64,000 nt of DNA. Source: Chryseobacterium piscicola. GTDB taxonomy: Bacteria > Bacteroidota > Bacteroidia > Flavobacteriales > Weeksellaceae. Below are positions 42,913 through 54,237 of this stretch, piece after piece. The stretch covers positions 124,001-188,000 of the forward strand of contig NZ_FTOJ01000004.1 of NCBI RefSeq assembly GCF_900156685.1, given 5' to 3'. The position numbers and the translations under genes were made by a program. The notes under the pieces were generated by a model. It made no database searches and was not told the DNA's origin. It saw only the letters and a program-made list of their open reading frames with translations. Positions within the stretch are counted from its first letter, which is position 1. The number at the start of each line of letters is the position of its first letter.

Positions 42913-45057
42913 ATGGAAAATAAAGACACTAAAACAAATGAAAAGCTAAATCAGCTTCAGGGTCATACCACTGATAATCAGGATACAAAACTGACCACCA
43001 ATCAGGGTTTGAAGGTTAATAATAATCAAGATTCGTTGAAAACTGACGAAAGAGGAGCAACCTTGCTTGAGGATTTTATTTTGAGAGAAAAAATCACCCA
43101 TTTCGACCACGAGAGAATTCCTGAAAGAATTGTTCATGCAAGAGGTTCTGGTGCTCACGGAGTTTTTAAACTGAATAAAAGTCTGAAGAAATATACAAAA
43201 GCCAAATTTTTAAATGATGTTGATAAAGAAACTCCCGTTTTTGTGAGATTTTCTACTGTTGCCGGAAGTGCCGGAAGTACAGACCTGGCAAGAGACGTGA
43301 GAGGTTTTGCAGTGAAATTTTATACCGAAGAAGGAAACTACGATTTGGTGGGAAATAATATTCCTGTATTCTTTATTCAGGATGCAATGAAATTTCCGGA
43401 TTTGGTACATGCAGTAAAACCGGAACCTGATAACGCAATTCCGCAGGCAGCTTCAGCTCACGATACATTTTGGGATTTTATTTCATTGATGCCAGAAAGT
43501 ATGCACATGATTATGTGGGCAATGAGCGATCGTGCGATTCCTAGAAGTTACAGAATGATGGAAGGCTTTGGCGTGCATTCATTTAAATTTATTAATAGTG
43601 AGGGTGCTGTTCATTTCGTTAAATTTCATTTCAAACCAAAATTAGGAGTGCATTCGGTTGCTTGGAGTGAAGCTCAAAAAATTTCTGGTACAGATCCTGA
43701 TTTTCACAGAAGAGATCTTTGGGAATCTATTGAAAATGGCGCTTTCCCAGAATGGGATTTTGGTGTACAGGTTATTCCTGAAGAAAACGAACACGATTTT
43801 GATTTTGATCTCCTAGATCCTACAAAATTAGTTCCTGAAGAATTGGTTCCTGTACAAATCGTGGGAACCCTAACTTTAAACAGAAATCCGGATAATTTTT
43901 TTGCTGAAACAGAGCAAGTTGCGTTTCATCCGGGACATTTGGTTCCAGGAATTGATTTTTCCAATGATCCGCTTTTACAGGGAAGATTATTTTCTTACAC
44001 AGATACTCAGTTATCAAGATTAGGCTCGCCTAATTTTCATGAAATTCCCATCAACAGATCAATCAATACAGTTCACAATAACCAACGTGACGGTCATATG
44101 AGACAACAGATCGTGAAAGGAAAAGTTAGCTATGAGCCCAATTCTATTGGTGGGGGTTGCCCTTTTCAGGCAATGATGAAAGACGGAGGATTTACAACGA
44201 ATAACGAAAGAGTGGACGGACATAAAATAAGAGCAAGAAGCGACAGTTTTGTTGATCATTATTCTCAGGCTAAAATGTTTTTAAACAGCCAGTCTGCTCC
44301 AGAAAAAACTCATCTTCAGAATGCTTTGGTTTTTGAATTGTCTAAAGTGACTATTTTAGAAATCAGAGAAAGAGTTGTTGGTCAATTGGCTTTTATTGAC
44401 GCTGAACTTGCAGCAAATGTTGCTGAAAAAGTTGGAGTAAAAGTTAAAAAACTAGATATGCCAAATGGTAGTATTCCTGCAGATGCAGATCCTGCAAGCT
44501 TACAAAGCCAAGAAAGAGAACCAGAAACTAAAAGTTCTGAAGCTTTAAGTATGAAAAATACAGTAAAAAATACTATTGAAAGTCGTGTAATTGGTTTTAT
44601 GATGGGAGACGGCGTAAATACGCAGGCGGTAAAATCTTTAAAAAGCAAACTCGAAAGTGAGGGAGCTATCGTTCAAATCATTGCACCAACTGTTGCACCA
44701 GTGAAAGCTGATGACGGAAGTAAGTTTGAACCAAAACATTCGATTTCTAGCGTTGCAAGTGTAAGCTTTGATGCTTTATATATCTGTTCTGGGGAAAAAT
44801 CTGCTAAAGAATTGATGCACCCTGAAAGAAAACCGATTGTTACAGAATTCATCAATGAAGCTTACAAACATTGCAAAGCGATTTATTTTGGAAAAGATAC
44901 AGATGAAATTTACAAAGCAACCGTAGTAAGTGCCAAAAAGCATGAAGATCCTGCCATTATTAGTACTTCAGGAAACGATTCTGATGAAAAATTTATTTCA
45001 GCAATTGCAAAGCACAGAGTTTGGGATCTTGAAAAAGAACGTAACTCAATGGCATAA
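42913..45057 (+). CDS. katE: Large-subunit catalase HPII
   Basis: 714 residues, the size of clade II catalases. A variable Gln/Asn/Thr-rich N-terminus (1-55) is followed by the heme catalase core: catalytic His75 in RIVHARGSGAHGVF, RFSTVAGSAGSTD, DLVGNNIPVFFIQDAMKFPD and GRLFSYTDTQLSRLGSPNF, which holds the proximal Tyr. The C-terminal 150 residues (SRVIGFMMGDGVNTQAVKSL; ALYICSGEKSAKEL) form the flavodoxin/DJ-1-like domain typical of HPII. It destroys hydrogen peroxide, typically in stationary phase. It sits with a zinc alcohol dehydrogenase and a YciF-like gene in a stress island. Confidence 0.97.
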   Translation: MENKDTKTNEKLNQLQGHTTDNQDTKLTTNQGLKVNNNQDSLKTDERGATLLEDFILREKITHFDHERIPERIVHARGSGAHGVFKLNKSLKKYTKAKFLNDVDKETPVFVRFSTVAGSAGSTDLARDVRGFAVKFYTEEGNYDLVGNNIPVFFIQDAMKFPDLVHAVKPEPDNAIPQAASAHDTFWDFISLMPESMHMIMWAMSDRAIPRSYRMMEGFGVHSFKFINSEGAVHFVKFHFKPKLGVHSVAWSEAQKISGTDPDFHRRDLWESIENGAFPEWDFGVQVIPEENEHDFDFDLLDPTKLVPEELVPVQIVGTLTLNRNPDNFFAETEQVAFHPGHLVPGIDFSNDPLLQGRLFSYTDTQLSRLGSPNFHEIPINRSINTVHNNQRDGHMRQQIVKGKVSYEPNSIGGGCPFQAMMKDGGFTTNNERVDGHKIRARSDSFVDHYSQAKMFLNSQSAPEKTHLQNALVFELSKVTILEIRERVVGQLAFIDAELAANVAEKVGVKVKKLDMPNGSIPADADPASLQSQEREPETKSSEALSMKNTVKNTIESRVIGFMMGDGVNTQAVKSLKSKLESEGAIVQIIAPTVAPVKADDGSKFEPKHSISSVASVSFDALYICSGEKSAKELMHPERKPIVTEFINEAYKHCKAIYFGKDTDEIYKATVVSAKKHEDPAIISTSGNDSDEKFISAIAKHRVWDLEKERNSMA

Positions 45058-45099
45058 GCTTAGATAAGATTTTAAAACCAACAAATCAAATTATATTAT

Positions 45100-46266
45100 A
45101 TGAAAGCAGCTGTTTTCCATGCTCCAGGTAAGATTACTTGCGACACAATAGATGATCCAAAAATTGAAGATCAAAACGATATTATTTTAAAAGTTACTTC
45201 CACAGCAATCTGTGGGAGTGACCTTCACATGTATTCCGGTGGAATTCCCCAAGCTCGTCCCATGGTAATGGGGCATGAGTTTATGGGAATTATTGAAGAC
45301 GTCGGCAAAAATATTACTCATTTAAAAGTAGGAGACAGAGTAGTGGTGCCTTTTCCGATTGCTTGTGGAGGTTGTTATTTTTGTAATCACGACCTTCCTG
45401 GAGCTTGTGAGAATTCAAACCCAGATCATTACGGTCCTGAAGGTGGAATTTTAACAGAAAAAGGGGGTGGAATGTTCGGTTACAGTGATCTTTACGGAGG
45501 TTATAGCGGCGGACAGGCACAATATGTTCGGGTTCCTTACGCTAATTTCGGACCGAGAAAAGTTTCCGATAGTCTTACAGATGATCAGGCTTTATTTTTA
45601 ACGGATATTTTCCCAACAGGATACACCGGAGTAATGTGGGCAGATTTAAAAGGAGGTGAAACGGTAGCTATTTTCGGAGCCGGACCGGTTGGATCTATGG
45701 CTGCTAAAAGTGCTATTCTTCACAATGCTAAAAAAGTGATTGTGATTGATACTCTTCAATATAGATTAGATCAGATCAAAAAGCTCACAGGTTGCGAAAC
45801 GATTTTGTGGCAAGATGCAGAACAAACCGTTGAGCAAATCAGAGATATGACCGATGGCAGAGGGGCAGATGTTTGCATTGATGCAGTTGGTTTTGAACCT
45901 GATCGAAATTTATTGGATAAAGCAAAAGCTGTAGTAAATTTTGAAAAAGGTTCAATAAAGGTTTTAGATGCTTGTATGAGCGGAGTAAAACGTGGCGGTT
46001 TTGTTTCTATTCTCGGAGTTTATCCTATGAATTATGATAATTTCAGAGTCGGGCAAATGTTTGATAAAGGTATTACCCTAAAAGCAGGCCAATCTCCTGT
46101 TCACGCAATTATCGATAAGCTCATGAAATACGTTGAAACCGGACAAGTAAAACTGGATGATATTATTACGCATCGACTTTCTTTGGATGGAGTATCAAGA
46201 GGTTACGAGATTTTCGACAAAAAAGAAGACGGTTGTGTAAAGGTTGTATTAGATCCCTGGAGATAA
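45100..46266 (+). CDS. Zinc-dependent alcohol dehydrogenase (formaldehyde dehydrogenase-like)
   Basis: 388 residues of the medium-chain dehydrogenase family. Catalytic zinc region: STAICGSDLHMYSG and VMGHEFMGIIEDVG. Structural zinc lobe: CGGCYFCNHDLPGAC. NAD-binding motif: VAIFGAGPVGSMAAKSAI. The long insertion (NPDHYGPEGGILTEKGGGMF; GYSGGQAQYVRVP) is typical of the glutathione-independent formaldehyde dehydrogenase-like group. Substrate uncertain. It is 43 bp behind katE; this pairing suggests detoxification of aldehydes formed under oxidative stress. Confidence 0.92.
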   Translation: MKAAVFHAPGKITCDTIDDPKIEDQNDIILKVTSTAICGSDLHMYSGGIPQARPMVMGHEFMGIIEDVGKNITHLKVGDRVVVPFPIACGGCYFCNHDLPGACENSNPDHYGPEGGILTEKGGGMFGYSDLYGGYSGGQAQYVRVPYANFGPRKVSDSLTDDQALFLTDIFPTGYTGVMWADLKGGETVAIFGAGPVGSMAAKSAILHNAKKVIVIDTLQYRLDQIKKLTGCETILWQDAEQTVEQIRDMTDGRGADVCIDAVGFEPDRNLLDKAKAVVNFEKGSIKVLDACMSGVKRGGFVSILGVYPMNYDNFRVGQMFDKGITLKAGQSPVHAIIDKLMKYVETGQVKLDDIITHRLSLDGVSRGYEIFDKKEDGCVKVVLDPWR

Positions 46267-46325
46267 TACATTTTTTTAAGCTAAAATTTAAAAACTGAAA
46301 TTTTAATATTAAACAATTTCAAAAA

Positions 46326-46356
46326 AAAATCCTCAATGAAAATTGAGGATTTTGTT
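46326..46356. terminator. Bidirectional terminator
   Basis: Perfect 12-bp stem AAAATCCTCAAT/ATTGAGGATTTT (46326-46337, 46342-46353) with loop GAAA, between convergent genes. Confidence 0.9.
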
Positions 46357-46377
46357 AATTTTAATAATGGTAAGAAA

Positions 46378-46989
46378 TCATTTTGCTTTGTTGTTCAATG
46401 CTGTATCAGCAATTGTACTTAATAATTTATCACAATTTTTTTCTTCTTTTAAAGTAGCCAATAAATTGCTTAAACATTTTTTCTCGCCCAAAACTTTAGC
46501 ATAAGCTGCTAAACTTCCGTAAGTCGCAATTTCATAATGTTCAACCTTTTGTGATGCGGCAATGATTCCTACATCACGTATAGCACCAGGTTTTGTTTCT
46601 TCCATTATGCTTTTACCTTCATCCAGTAATCCTTGCATTGCATCGCATTTTTTAGCTTCCGGTTTCAGACCCAAAGATTTGAAACATTCTTCCAATCTCA
46701 TAATGTGAACTTCAGTTTCTTTTAGATGCGTTGTGATAGCTTCTTTTAATTGAGGATGAGTAGAATTTTTTTCCATTTTCGGAAGCGCTTTTGTTAAAGC
46801 TTTTTCTGCCCAATAAATGTCTTTCAGTGCGTCTTCAAAAAAATCTTTCAGATCAGATGCTGCATCACTTTTTGCAGGTGTTTTAGGCGAAGATTTTGAA
46901 GCTGTGCTTTTTGAAGCAGTCGTTTTTTTTGGTGTCACACTTTTCTTTTGTGTAGCAGCTTTTTTAGCTGTTGCTGTTTTAGTTGCCAT
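46378..46989 (-). CDS. YciE/YciF ferritin-fold protein (DUF892) with histone-H1-like N-terminal tail
   Basis: 203 residues. Residues 1-42 are a basic tail of Lys, Ala, Thr, Ser and Pro (KTATAKKAATQKKS...TPKKTTASKSTASKSSPK) that resembles histone H1 or AlgP tails. Residues about 45-200 are the DUF892 four-helix ferritin-like domain (DLKDFFEDALKDIYWAEKAL; AITTHLKETEVHIMRLEECF; KVEHYEIATYGSLAAYAKVL) with the expected Glu/His metal-site residues. YciF-type proteins are stress-induced. The tail suggests DNA binding as in some Dps proteins; this is inference. It faces the katE/ADH genes across a terminator. Confidence 0.92.
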   Translation of the reverse strand: MATKTATAKKAATQKKSVTPKKTTASKSTASKSSPKTPAKSDAASDLKDFFEDALKDIYWAEKALTKALPKMEKNSTHPQLKEAITTHLKETEVHIMRLEECFKSLGLKPEAKKCDAMQGLLDEGKSIMEETKPGAIRDVGIIAASQKVEHYEIATYGSLAAYAKVLGEKKCLSNLLATLKEEKNCDKLLSTIADTALNNKAK

Positions 46990-47345
46990 ATTGTTTATTT
47001 TTTGATTTAAGTTACTTTCTACAATTCAATTTTAAGACCAAACACCAGCAAAACCTATTGAATACAAAAAAACATAATTCAACCATCGGAAACTTTATTA
47101 GTTAAAACTAAATTCAAACTTAAAAAAATGTCGGTAAAAATATAATAACCGTCTCTTTGATAGCGAACTTTGAACAAGAAAATATGACATTAACTTTGGA
47201 AGATGTAGTTCAGAAATGATTTGTTATCTCAACTAATTAACTCTATAATAAATTATTTTCGAGAAATAAAAAACGCTCAGAGTGCTGAGCGTTTTTAAAT
47301 TTATTGTGTTTTCTACACGTTTTGGGCATCTAATTTCCAACAAAA
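46990..47345. other. Intergenic region between the YciF-like gene and murA
   Basis: About 356 bp without a gene. It holds the murA terminator (47269-47296) and, on the plus strand, an isolated consensus -7 box TAACTTTG near 47192-47199 with no gene behind it. Confidence 0.5.
47269..47296 (-). terminator. Terminator of the DUF4290-murA operon
   Basis: Perfect stem AAAAACGCTCAG/CTGAGCGTTTTT (47269-47280, 47285-47296), 4-nt loop, T run on either strand. Confidence 0.92.
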
Positions 47346-48653
47346 TTAAATTCTCTCGATATCTGCACCAATGGCTTTCAGTCTGCCGTCGATGTTTTCG
47401 TAACCTCTGTCGATTTGCTCAATGTTGTGAATAATTGATTTTCCTTCTGCAGAAAGAGCTGCAATCAAAAGTGCATTTCCTGCTCTGATGTCGGGAGAAA
47501 CCATCGTAGTTCCACGAAGCGGAGATTCCTGATTTAAACCGATAACTGTTGCTCTGTGCGGATCACATAAAATAATCTGAGCTCCCATATCAATAAGTTT
47601 ATCTACGAAAAATAATCTCGATTCAAACATTTTCTGATGTACCAAAATGCTTCCCTTTGCCTGAGTTGCCACCACCAAAATGATGGAAAGCAAATCCGGA
47701 GTAAATCCGGGCCATGGCGCATCTGAAACAGTAAGAATAGATCCGTCTATAAATTTCTGAATTTTATAATGTTCCTGAGACGGAATGTAAATGTCATCAC
47801 CGCTCTGCTCCAGCTGAATTCCCAGTTTTCTGAAAGTATTTGGAATAACTCCTAATTGATTCCAGTTTACATTTTTAATTGTAATTTCAGATTTCGTCAT
47901 GGCTGCAAGACCAATCCATGAACCAATTTCTACCATATCCGGAAGCATGGTGTGCTCTGTTCCTCTGAGATGAGATACCCCTTCAATCGTTAGTAAATTG
48001 GAACCGATTCCTGAAATGTTGGCTCCCATTCTGTTCAGCATTTTGCAAAGTTGCTGAAGGTAAGGCTCGCAGGCTGCATTGTAAATTCTTGTTTTTCCTT
48101 TGGCTAAAACCGCTGCCATCACAATATTGGCTGTTCCTGTTACAGAAGCTTCTTCCAGAAGGATGAATTTTCCGTTCAGTTCCTTGGCTTTTAAAGAATA
48201 GAAATACTCTTCTTCGTCATAATGAAATTCTGCACCCAATTCTACTAAACCTTGAAAATGAGTGTCTAATCTTCTTCTTCCGATTTTGTCGCCACCAGGT
48301 GTTGGCATATAAGCTTCTCCGTAACGAGCGAGCATTGGGCCTAGTAACATGATTGAACCTCTTAGTTTGGCACCGTCTTTTTTAAATTCGTTAGATTTTA
48401 TATAATCAAAATTAACGTCATCTGCCTTGAAAGTGAAATCTCCATGAGCATTTTTAGTGACTTTTACCCCAAAATCTCCTAATATTTGGATTAATCTATT
48501 GACGTCATGAATATCTGGAATGTTTTTAATTCTTACTTCCTCATCTGTCAGCAGCACGGCACATAAAATTTGAAGCGCTTCATTTTTTGCTCCCTGTGGA
48601 GTAATATCTCCTTGTAGTCTTTTTCCTCCTCTTATTTGAAAAGTCCCGCTCAT
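47346..48653 (-). CDS. murA: UDP-N-acetylglucosamine 1-carboxyvinyltransferase, Cys-to-Asp variant
   Basis: 435 residues, full length. EPSP-synthase-like fold with GAKNEALQILCAVLL at the start (Lys23-Asn24) and RGSIMLLGPMLARYG. The active-site loop reads PTPGGDKIGRR, so residue 122 is Asp where E. coli has Cys115 (PGGCAIG). It catalyses the first committed step of peptidoglycan synthesis. The Cys-to-Asp form is known from mycobacteria and chlamydiae to keep activity and resist fosfomycin. Its start overlaps the stop of the upstream DUF4290 gene, so they are translationally coupled. Confidence 0.96.
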   Translation of the reverse strand: MSGTFQIRGGKRLQGDITPQGAKNEALQILCAVLLTDEEVRIKNIPDIHDVNRLIQILGDFGVKVTKNAHGDFTFKADDVNFDYIKSNEFKKDGAKLRGSIMLLGPMLARYGEAYMPTPGGDKIGRRRLDTHFQGLVELGAEFHYDEEEYFYSLKAKELNGKFILLEEASVTGTANIVMAAVLAKGKTRIYNAACEPYLQQLCKMLNRMGANISGIGSNLLTIEGVSHLRGTEHTMLPDMVEIGSWIGLAAMTKSEITIKNVNWNQLGVIPNTFRKLGIQLEQSGDDIYIPSQEHYKIQKFIDGSILTVSDAPWPGFTPDLLSIILVVATQAKGSILVHQKMFESRLFFVDKLIDMGAQIILCDPHRATVIGLNQESPLRGTTMVSPDIRAGNALLIAALSAEGKSIIHNIEQIDRGYENIDGRLKAIGADIERI

Positions 48654-49321
48654 TACCTTCTATTCTTGTTGTTATTGTTATTTATGAATCTTCTTTTGTT
48701 GACATTAGTGTTAGAATTACCTTGATTTCTGTTATTGTTATTCTTATTCATATTATTTCTATTAGCAGTTGCGTAATAGATTTTACTTTTTTCAAGAGCT
48801 TCAATATTCGTTAAATCCAGTCTGTTTGATGAAAGTTCTTTCAAGTGACGGAAAATTACATCATCAGTTACATGTTCCTTGTTGTAAACATTATAAGACT
48901 TCTTCATATTGTTGGCAATTACTTCAATCAAAGCTTCTTTTTCGTCGCCAGGTTCAAGTTCAATTGCTTTTTCAATCAATAGAAGTATACTTTTTCCGTA
49001 AAATTTGAAATCTCCTTGAAGTTTAGGATATTCCATTCTTTGAGGCTTTTCAGCAAGCTGCTCCCTTGTTGGGAAAGGGTAGGGTGAGTCTGCATCCAGA
49101 TTATAATCTGCCAAAATAAAAAGATGATCCCAAAGTTTATGTTTATAATTTTCTTCGTCTCTTAAATGAGGATTTCTTTGCCCCATAAAATCGATGATTG
49201 CCATCGCCATTTCGCTTCTTTCTTCTCTTGTAGGAAGGTCTTTGCAACGCTCAACCAACTGTTGTATGATTCTGCCATATTCCGGCAAAAGAAGCTGAGT
49301 TTTTTGGGTATTGTATTCCAT
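48653..49321 (-). CDS. DUF4290 family protein
   Basis: 222 residues from MEYNTQK at 49321; an earlier TTG at 49330 lies inside the -7 box and is rejected. A helical domain (residues 1-175: LLPEYGRIIQQLVERCKDLP; HKLWDHLFILADYNLDADSP; YNVYNKEHVTDDVIFRHLKE) is followed by a low-complexity Asn/Arg/Lys tail (about 185-222) that looks RNA-binding. The family is conserved next to murA in Bacteroidota and has no known function. The stop and the murA start overlap. Confidence 0.9.
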   Translation of the reverse strand: MEYNTQKTQLLLPEYGRIIQQLVERCKDLPTREERSEMAMAIIDFMGQRNPHLRDEENYKHKLWDHLFILADYNLDADSPYPFPTREQLAEKPQRMEYPKLQGDFKFYGKSILLLIEKAIELEPGDEKEALIEVIANNMKKSYNVYNKEHVTDDVIFRHLKELSSNRLDLTNIEALEKSKIYYATANRNNMNKNNNNRNQGNSNTNVNKRRFINNNNNKNRR

Positions 49322-49327
49322 AGTTTG

Positions 49328-49335
49328 CAAATATA
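49328..49335 (-). promoter_or_regulatory. -7 box of the DUF4290-murA operon
   Basis: Minus-strand TATATTTG ends 6 nt before the ATG at 49321; the message should be leaderless or nearly so. Confidence 0.55.
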
Positions 49336-49403
49336 TGGATTAATAAAAAAAATGCTTAAAAAATATTTAAAGTTTAAAAATATTTAATGATATTAAAGCG
49401 TTT

Positions 49404-49817
49404 TTAAACTTCAATAAATTTTTTCCTTTCATCTGGGGTTGGCAAAAAACATTTTTGATTGCTTATTTTCATTCTGTTTTTTGAGATCATATCGTAGATT
49501 TGGTCACTAATGAACTTTGGTACTATTTTTCCAATCCAACTTCCTAAACTGTAGAACCCACCCAATAAATCTAAAACTTTTATAATCGCATTAGATTTAA
49601 TTAAATAATAAGAACCAAATTTCCACAAATACAGGGTGTTGAATTGCTTTTGATCTAAATTTCTCTCACTTAAAAACTTCTGTCCAAAATCAGACTGCAG
49701 CGAAGCAAACATAAACTGATTTTTATTGTCTTTTTGCAAAATCCATTGTACCCAGAAATTGCATACGCCGCAGTCTCCGTCAAAAAATATAATATGTTTG
49801 TTTTCCCAGTTTTCCAA
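49404..49817 (-). CDS. DCC family thiol-disulfide oxidoreductase
   Basis: 137 residues. The family motif FFDGDCGVCNFWVQW near residues 12-26 supplies a CxxC pair preceded by Asp, the DCC signature. FASLQSDFGQKFL and LGGFYSLGSWIGKIVPKF are further family features. A cytoplasmic thioredoxin-fold protein of unknown substrate. It starts 3 bp after the stop of a heme-binding-domain gene, so the two form an operon. Confidence 0.92.
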   Translation of the reverse strand: MENWENKHIIFFDGDCGVCNFWVQWILQKDNKNQFMFASLQSDFGQKFLSERNLDQKQFNTLYLWKFGSYYLIKSNAIIKVLDLLGGFYSLGSWIGKIVPKFISDQIYDMISKNRMKISNQKCFLPTPDERKKFIEV

Positions 49818-49820
49818 GAT

Positions 49821-50282
49821 TTAATTGTTTTTAATTTTTGTTTCCTTTATTTGAAATTTAAAATACTCAACAAGTTTTTTCCTATTTTCATCCGAAAGTT
49901 TGGCATCCTGATGACCTAAGAAATAAGAATCAAGAGGCATTTTTTTCTTCTCAACCATTTCTGTTACCTCCTCCATTTTATGAATTTGTCTTGCAGTTTC
50001 ATAGGTGGCAAAAGTAGAAAAATTCAACTCCTTTCTTCCTTCACTTACATGGCTTTTCAGAAACCAGGATGATGGTGCAATGCTTGCATACCAAGGATAT
50101 TTTGTTTCGTTAGAATGGCAATCATAACAAGATGTTCTTATTAGTTTTGCAATATCTGGCGGAGTATCTTTTATTCTTAAAAAATCCATTCCAGGTTCCA
50201 ACGGAGGATTCGTCTTGTCAATCGGGAAAAACTGAATAATAATAAATCCTACCAAAACGATAACCAGTATTTTTTTAAACAT
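49821..50282 (-). CDS. Heme-binding domain protein (Haem_bd type) with CxxCH motif
   Basis: 153 residues: an N-terminal membrane anchor (about 4-19) and a periplasmic domain with the c-type heme motif SCYDCHSNETKYPWY near residues 51-65. This is the Haem_bd family (cytochrome-c-like, one heme), common in Bacteroidota and sometimes linked to peroxidases. It lies before the DCC oxidoreductase gene in one operon and is divergent from katG across 530 bp. Confidence 0.9.
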   Translation of the reverse strand: MFKKILVIVLVGFIIIQFFPIDKTNPPLEPGMDFLRIKDTPPDIAKLIRTSCYDCHSNETKYPWYASIAPSSWFLKSHVSEGRKELNFSTFATYETARQIHKMEEVTEMVEKKKMPLDSYFLGHQDAKLSDENRKKLVEYFKFQIKETKIKNN

Positions 50283-53086
<2,804 letters not shown>

Positions 53087-53102
53087 AAGTATTTTTTTAA
53101 TA

Positions 53103-53150
53103 AATAATAAAGCCACTGAAATTCTAATTTGGTGGCTTTATTATTTTTGA
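53103..53150 (+). terminator. Terminator of katG
   Basis: A 14-bp stem AATAATAAAGCCAC/GTGGCTTTATTATT (53103-53116, 53132-53145), 15-nt loop, followed by TTTT. Confidence 0.85.
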
Positions 53151-53196
53151 AAACAAAAACTTCGAAAACAAAATGCAAAATAATACGTTTAATTCT

Positions 53197-53204
53197 TAAA
53201 TTTG
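53197..53204 (+). promoter_or_regulatory. -7 box of the small lipoprotein gene, leaderless arrangement
   Basis: TAAATTTG followed by AAAA and the ATG at 53209, a 4-nt gap. Confidence 0.5.
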
Positions 53205-53208
53205 AAAA

Positions 53209-53694
53209 ATGCAAAAGAATATTTATCTCATAGCTATACTGTTTTCTCTCATGAGTTGCTATACTTATCAGGTTAAAAAACCAGCTGAGTTACCATTGCA
53301 AAATAATCAACAAGAGAAAAAAAACATTGGCGTTTCTAATGTTGCGTCTGTTCAAATGCCTGCTAAAACAGCTGAAATGCAAAGTCAGAAAACACAGCCA
53401 GCCTTTAGTAATGCCGCGTCAGTTCCGGTAAATATTCATGAAAAACTCCAGCCTACAAAAAATTATAGAATAAAGGTTGATGGCAGAGCTTATAAAGTAA
53501 TTGTAGACAAATGGGAGAGTGACAGTCTCGTTGCGCACCCCGTAAAGAGACCCAAAGAAATTCTAAAATTCCATAAGAATCAAATTGATGCTGAATCTAT
53601 TGCGGAAAAACGTTTCTCGCAGCCAGTTGCAGATATTATAACGGTTTTAGCTTACGCAGGTATTGGAGTTGGGATTTGGGCACTACTTCAGTAA
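53209..53694 (+). CDS. Hypothetical lipoprotein with C-terminal membrane helix
   Basis: 161 residues. A short signal sequence ends in the lipobox LMSC (Cys17). The middle is polar and low in structure (about 20-80, rich in Gln, Lys, Ala). A compact beta-rich part (YRIKVDGRAYKVIVDKWESD, about 86-105) follows, and a hydrophobic C-terminus (VADIITVLAYAGIGVGIWAL). Family not recognised. Stands alone between katG and the tRNA gene. Confidence 0.75.
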   Translation: MQKNIYLIAILFSLMSCYTYQVKKPAELPLQNNQQEKKNIGVSNVASVQMPAKTAEMQSQKTQPAFSNAASVPVNIHEKLQPTKNYRIKVDGRAYKVIVDKWESDSLVAHPVKRPKEILKFHKNQIDAESIAEKRFSQPVADIITVLAYAGIGVGIWALLQ

Positions 53695-53839
53695 TTATTT
53701 AATTTTAATTCCGAATTCCATTCATGTCTGTTAAAATAGTTTCGTATTCACTAGGGATTATTTAATAATACAAATAGATTCAATTAAGAGTATTCAGGAC
53801 GGTTTTTATAAAATTGATGGCTTGAAGTGGGTGAAATAA

Positions 53840-53876
53840 AAAAGCAACTTGCTGTAAATTAGCGAGTTGCTTTTGT
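53840..53876. terminator. Terminator between the lipoprotein gene and tRNA-Gln
   Basis: Stem of 14 bp with one wobble, AAAAGCAACTTGCT/AGCGAGTTGCTTTT, with A- and T-tracts on the two sides. It lies directly downstream of the tRNA gene on the minus strand. Confidence 0.8.
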
Positions 53877-53884
53877 TTTAGTGT

Positions 53885-53954
53885 AGACCCACAGGGATTC
53901 GAACCCCAACTGATGGTACCAAAAACCAGAGTGCTACCGTTACACCATGGGTCT
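53885..53954 (-). tRNA. tRNA-Gln (anticodon TTG)
   Basis: On the minus strand the acceptor stem AGACCCA/TGGGTCT pairs perfectly, the D-arm GTGT/GCAC is present, the anticodon arm CTGGT-TTTTGGT-ACCAT gives anticodon TTG (glutamine), and the T-arm is TGGGG-TTCGAAT-CCCTG. The length is 70 nt and no CCA is encoded. The anticodon stem has one mismatched outer pair. Confidence 0.95.
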
Positions 53955-54146
53955 TTATTCTGACTGCGAAATTATATAATAAATTTCAAAATTAAAAATT
54001 TCAGCAAGATAAAATTACTGTTAAATTCTTTATATATTGACTTACAGGGATTTAATTTTTAATATTTTTTTTAATGTTTTACCAGTGAAAAATAATATTA
54101 TGTAGTTTTGGTTGCTTTAAAAAAGCCGATTTTGCTAAAATTAGCT

Positions 54147-54237
54147 TACCTTTGCAAAAAATTGAGCTCCAAAAGTTGGAGTAACTCATTGATAATCTTG
54201 TCCTATCGCTTTGTCGAAGGATTATTAAACATTTTTT
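54147..54237 (+). promoter_or_regulatory. Promoter and structured leader of der
   Basis: A consensus -7 box TACCTTTG (54147-54154) gives a leader of about 80 nt. The leader can form two hairpins: CTCCAA/TTGGAG (54167-54172 with 54176-54181), extended by GAG/CTC, and ATAATC/GATTAT (54192-54197 with 54220-54225). The function of this structure is unknown. Confidence 0.5.

Noticed and set aside
47192..47199. Consensus -7 box TAACTTTG on the plus strand
   Set aside because: No gene follows in that direction before convergent genes; probably chance in AT-rich DNA.
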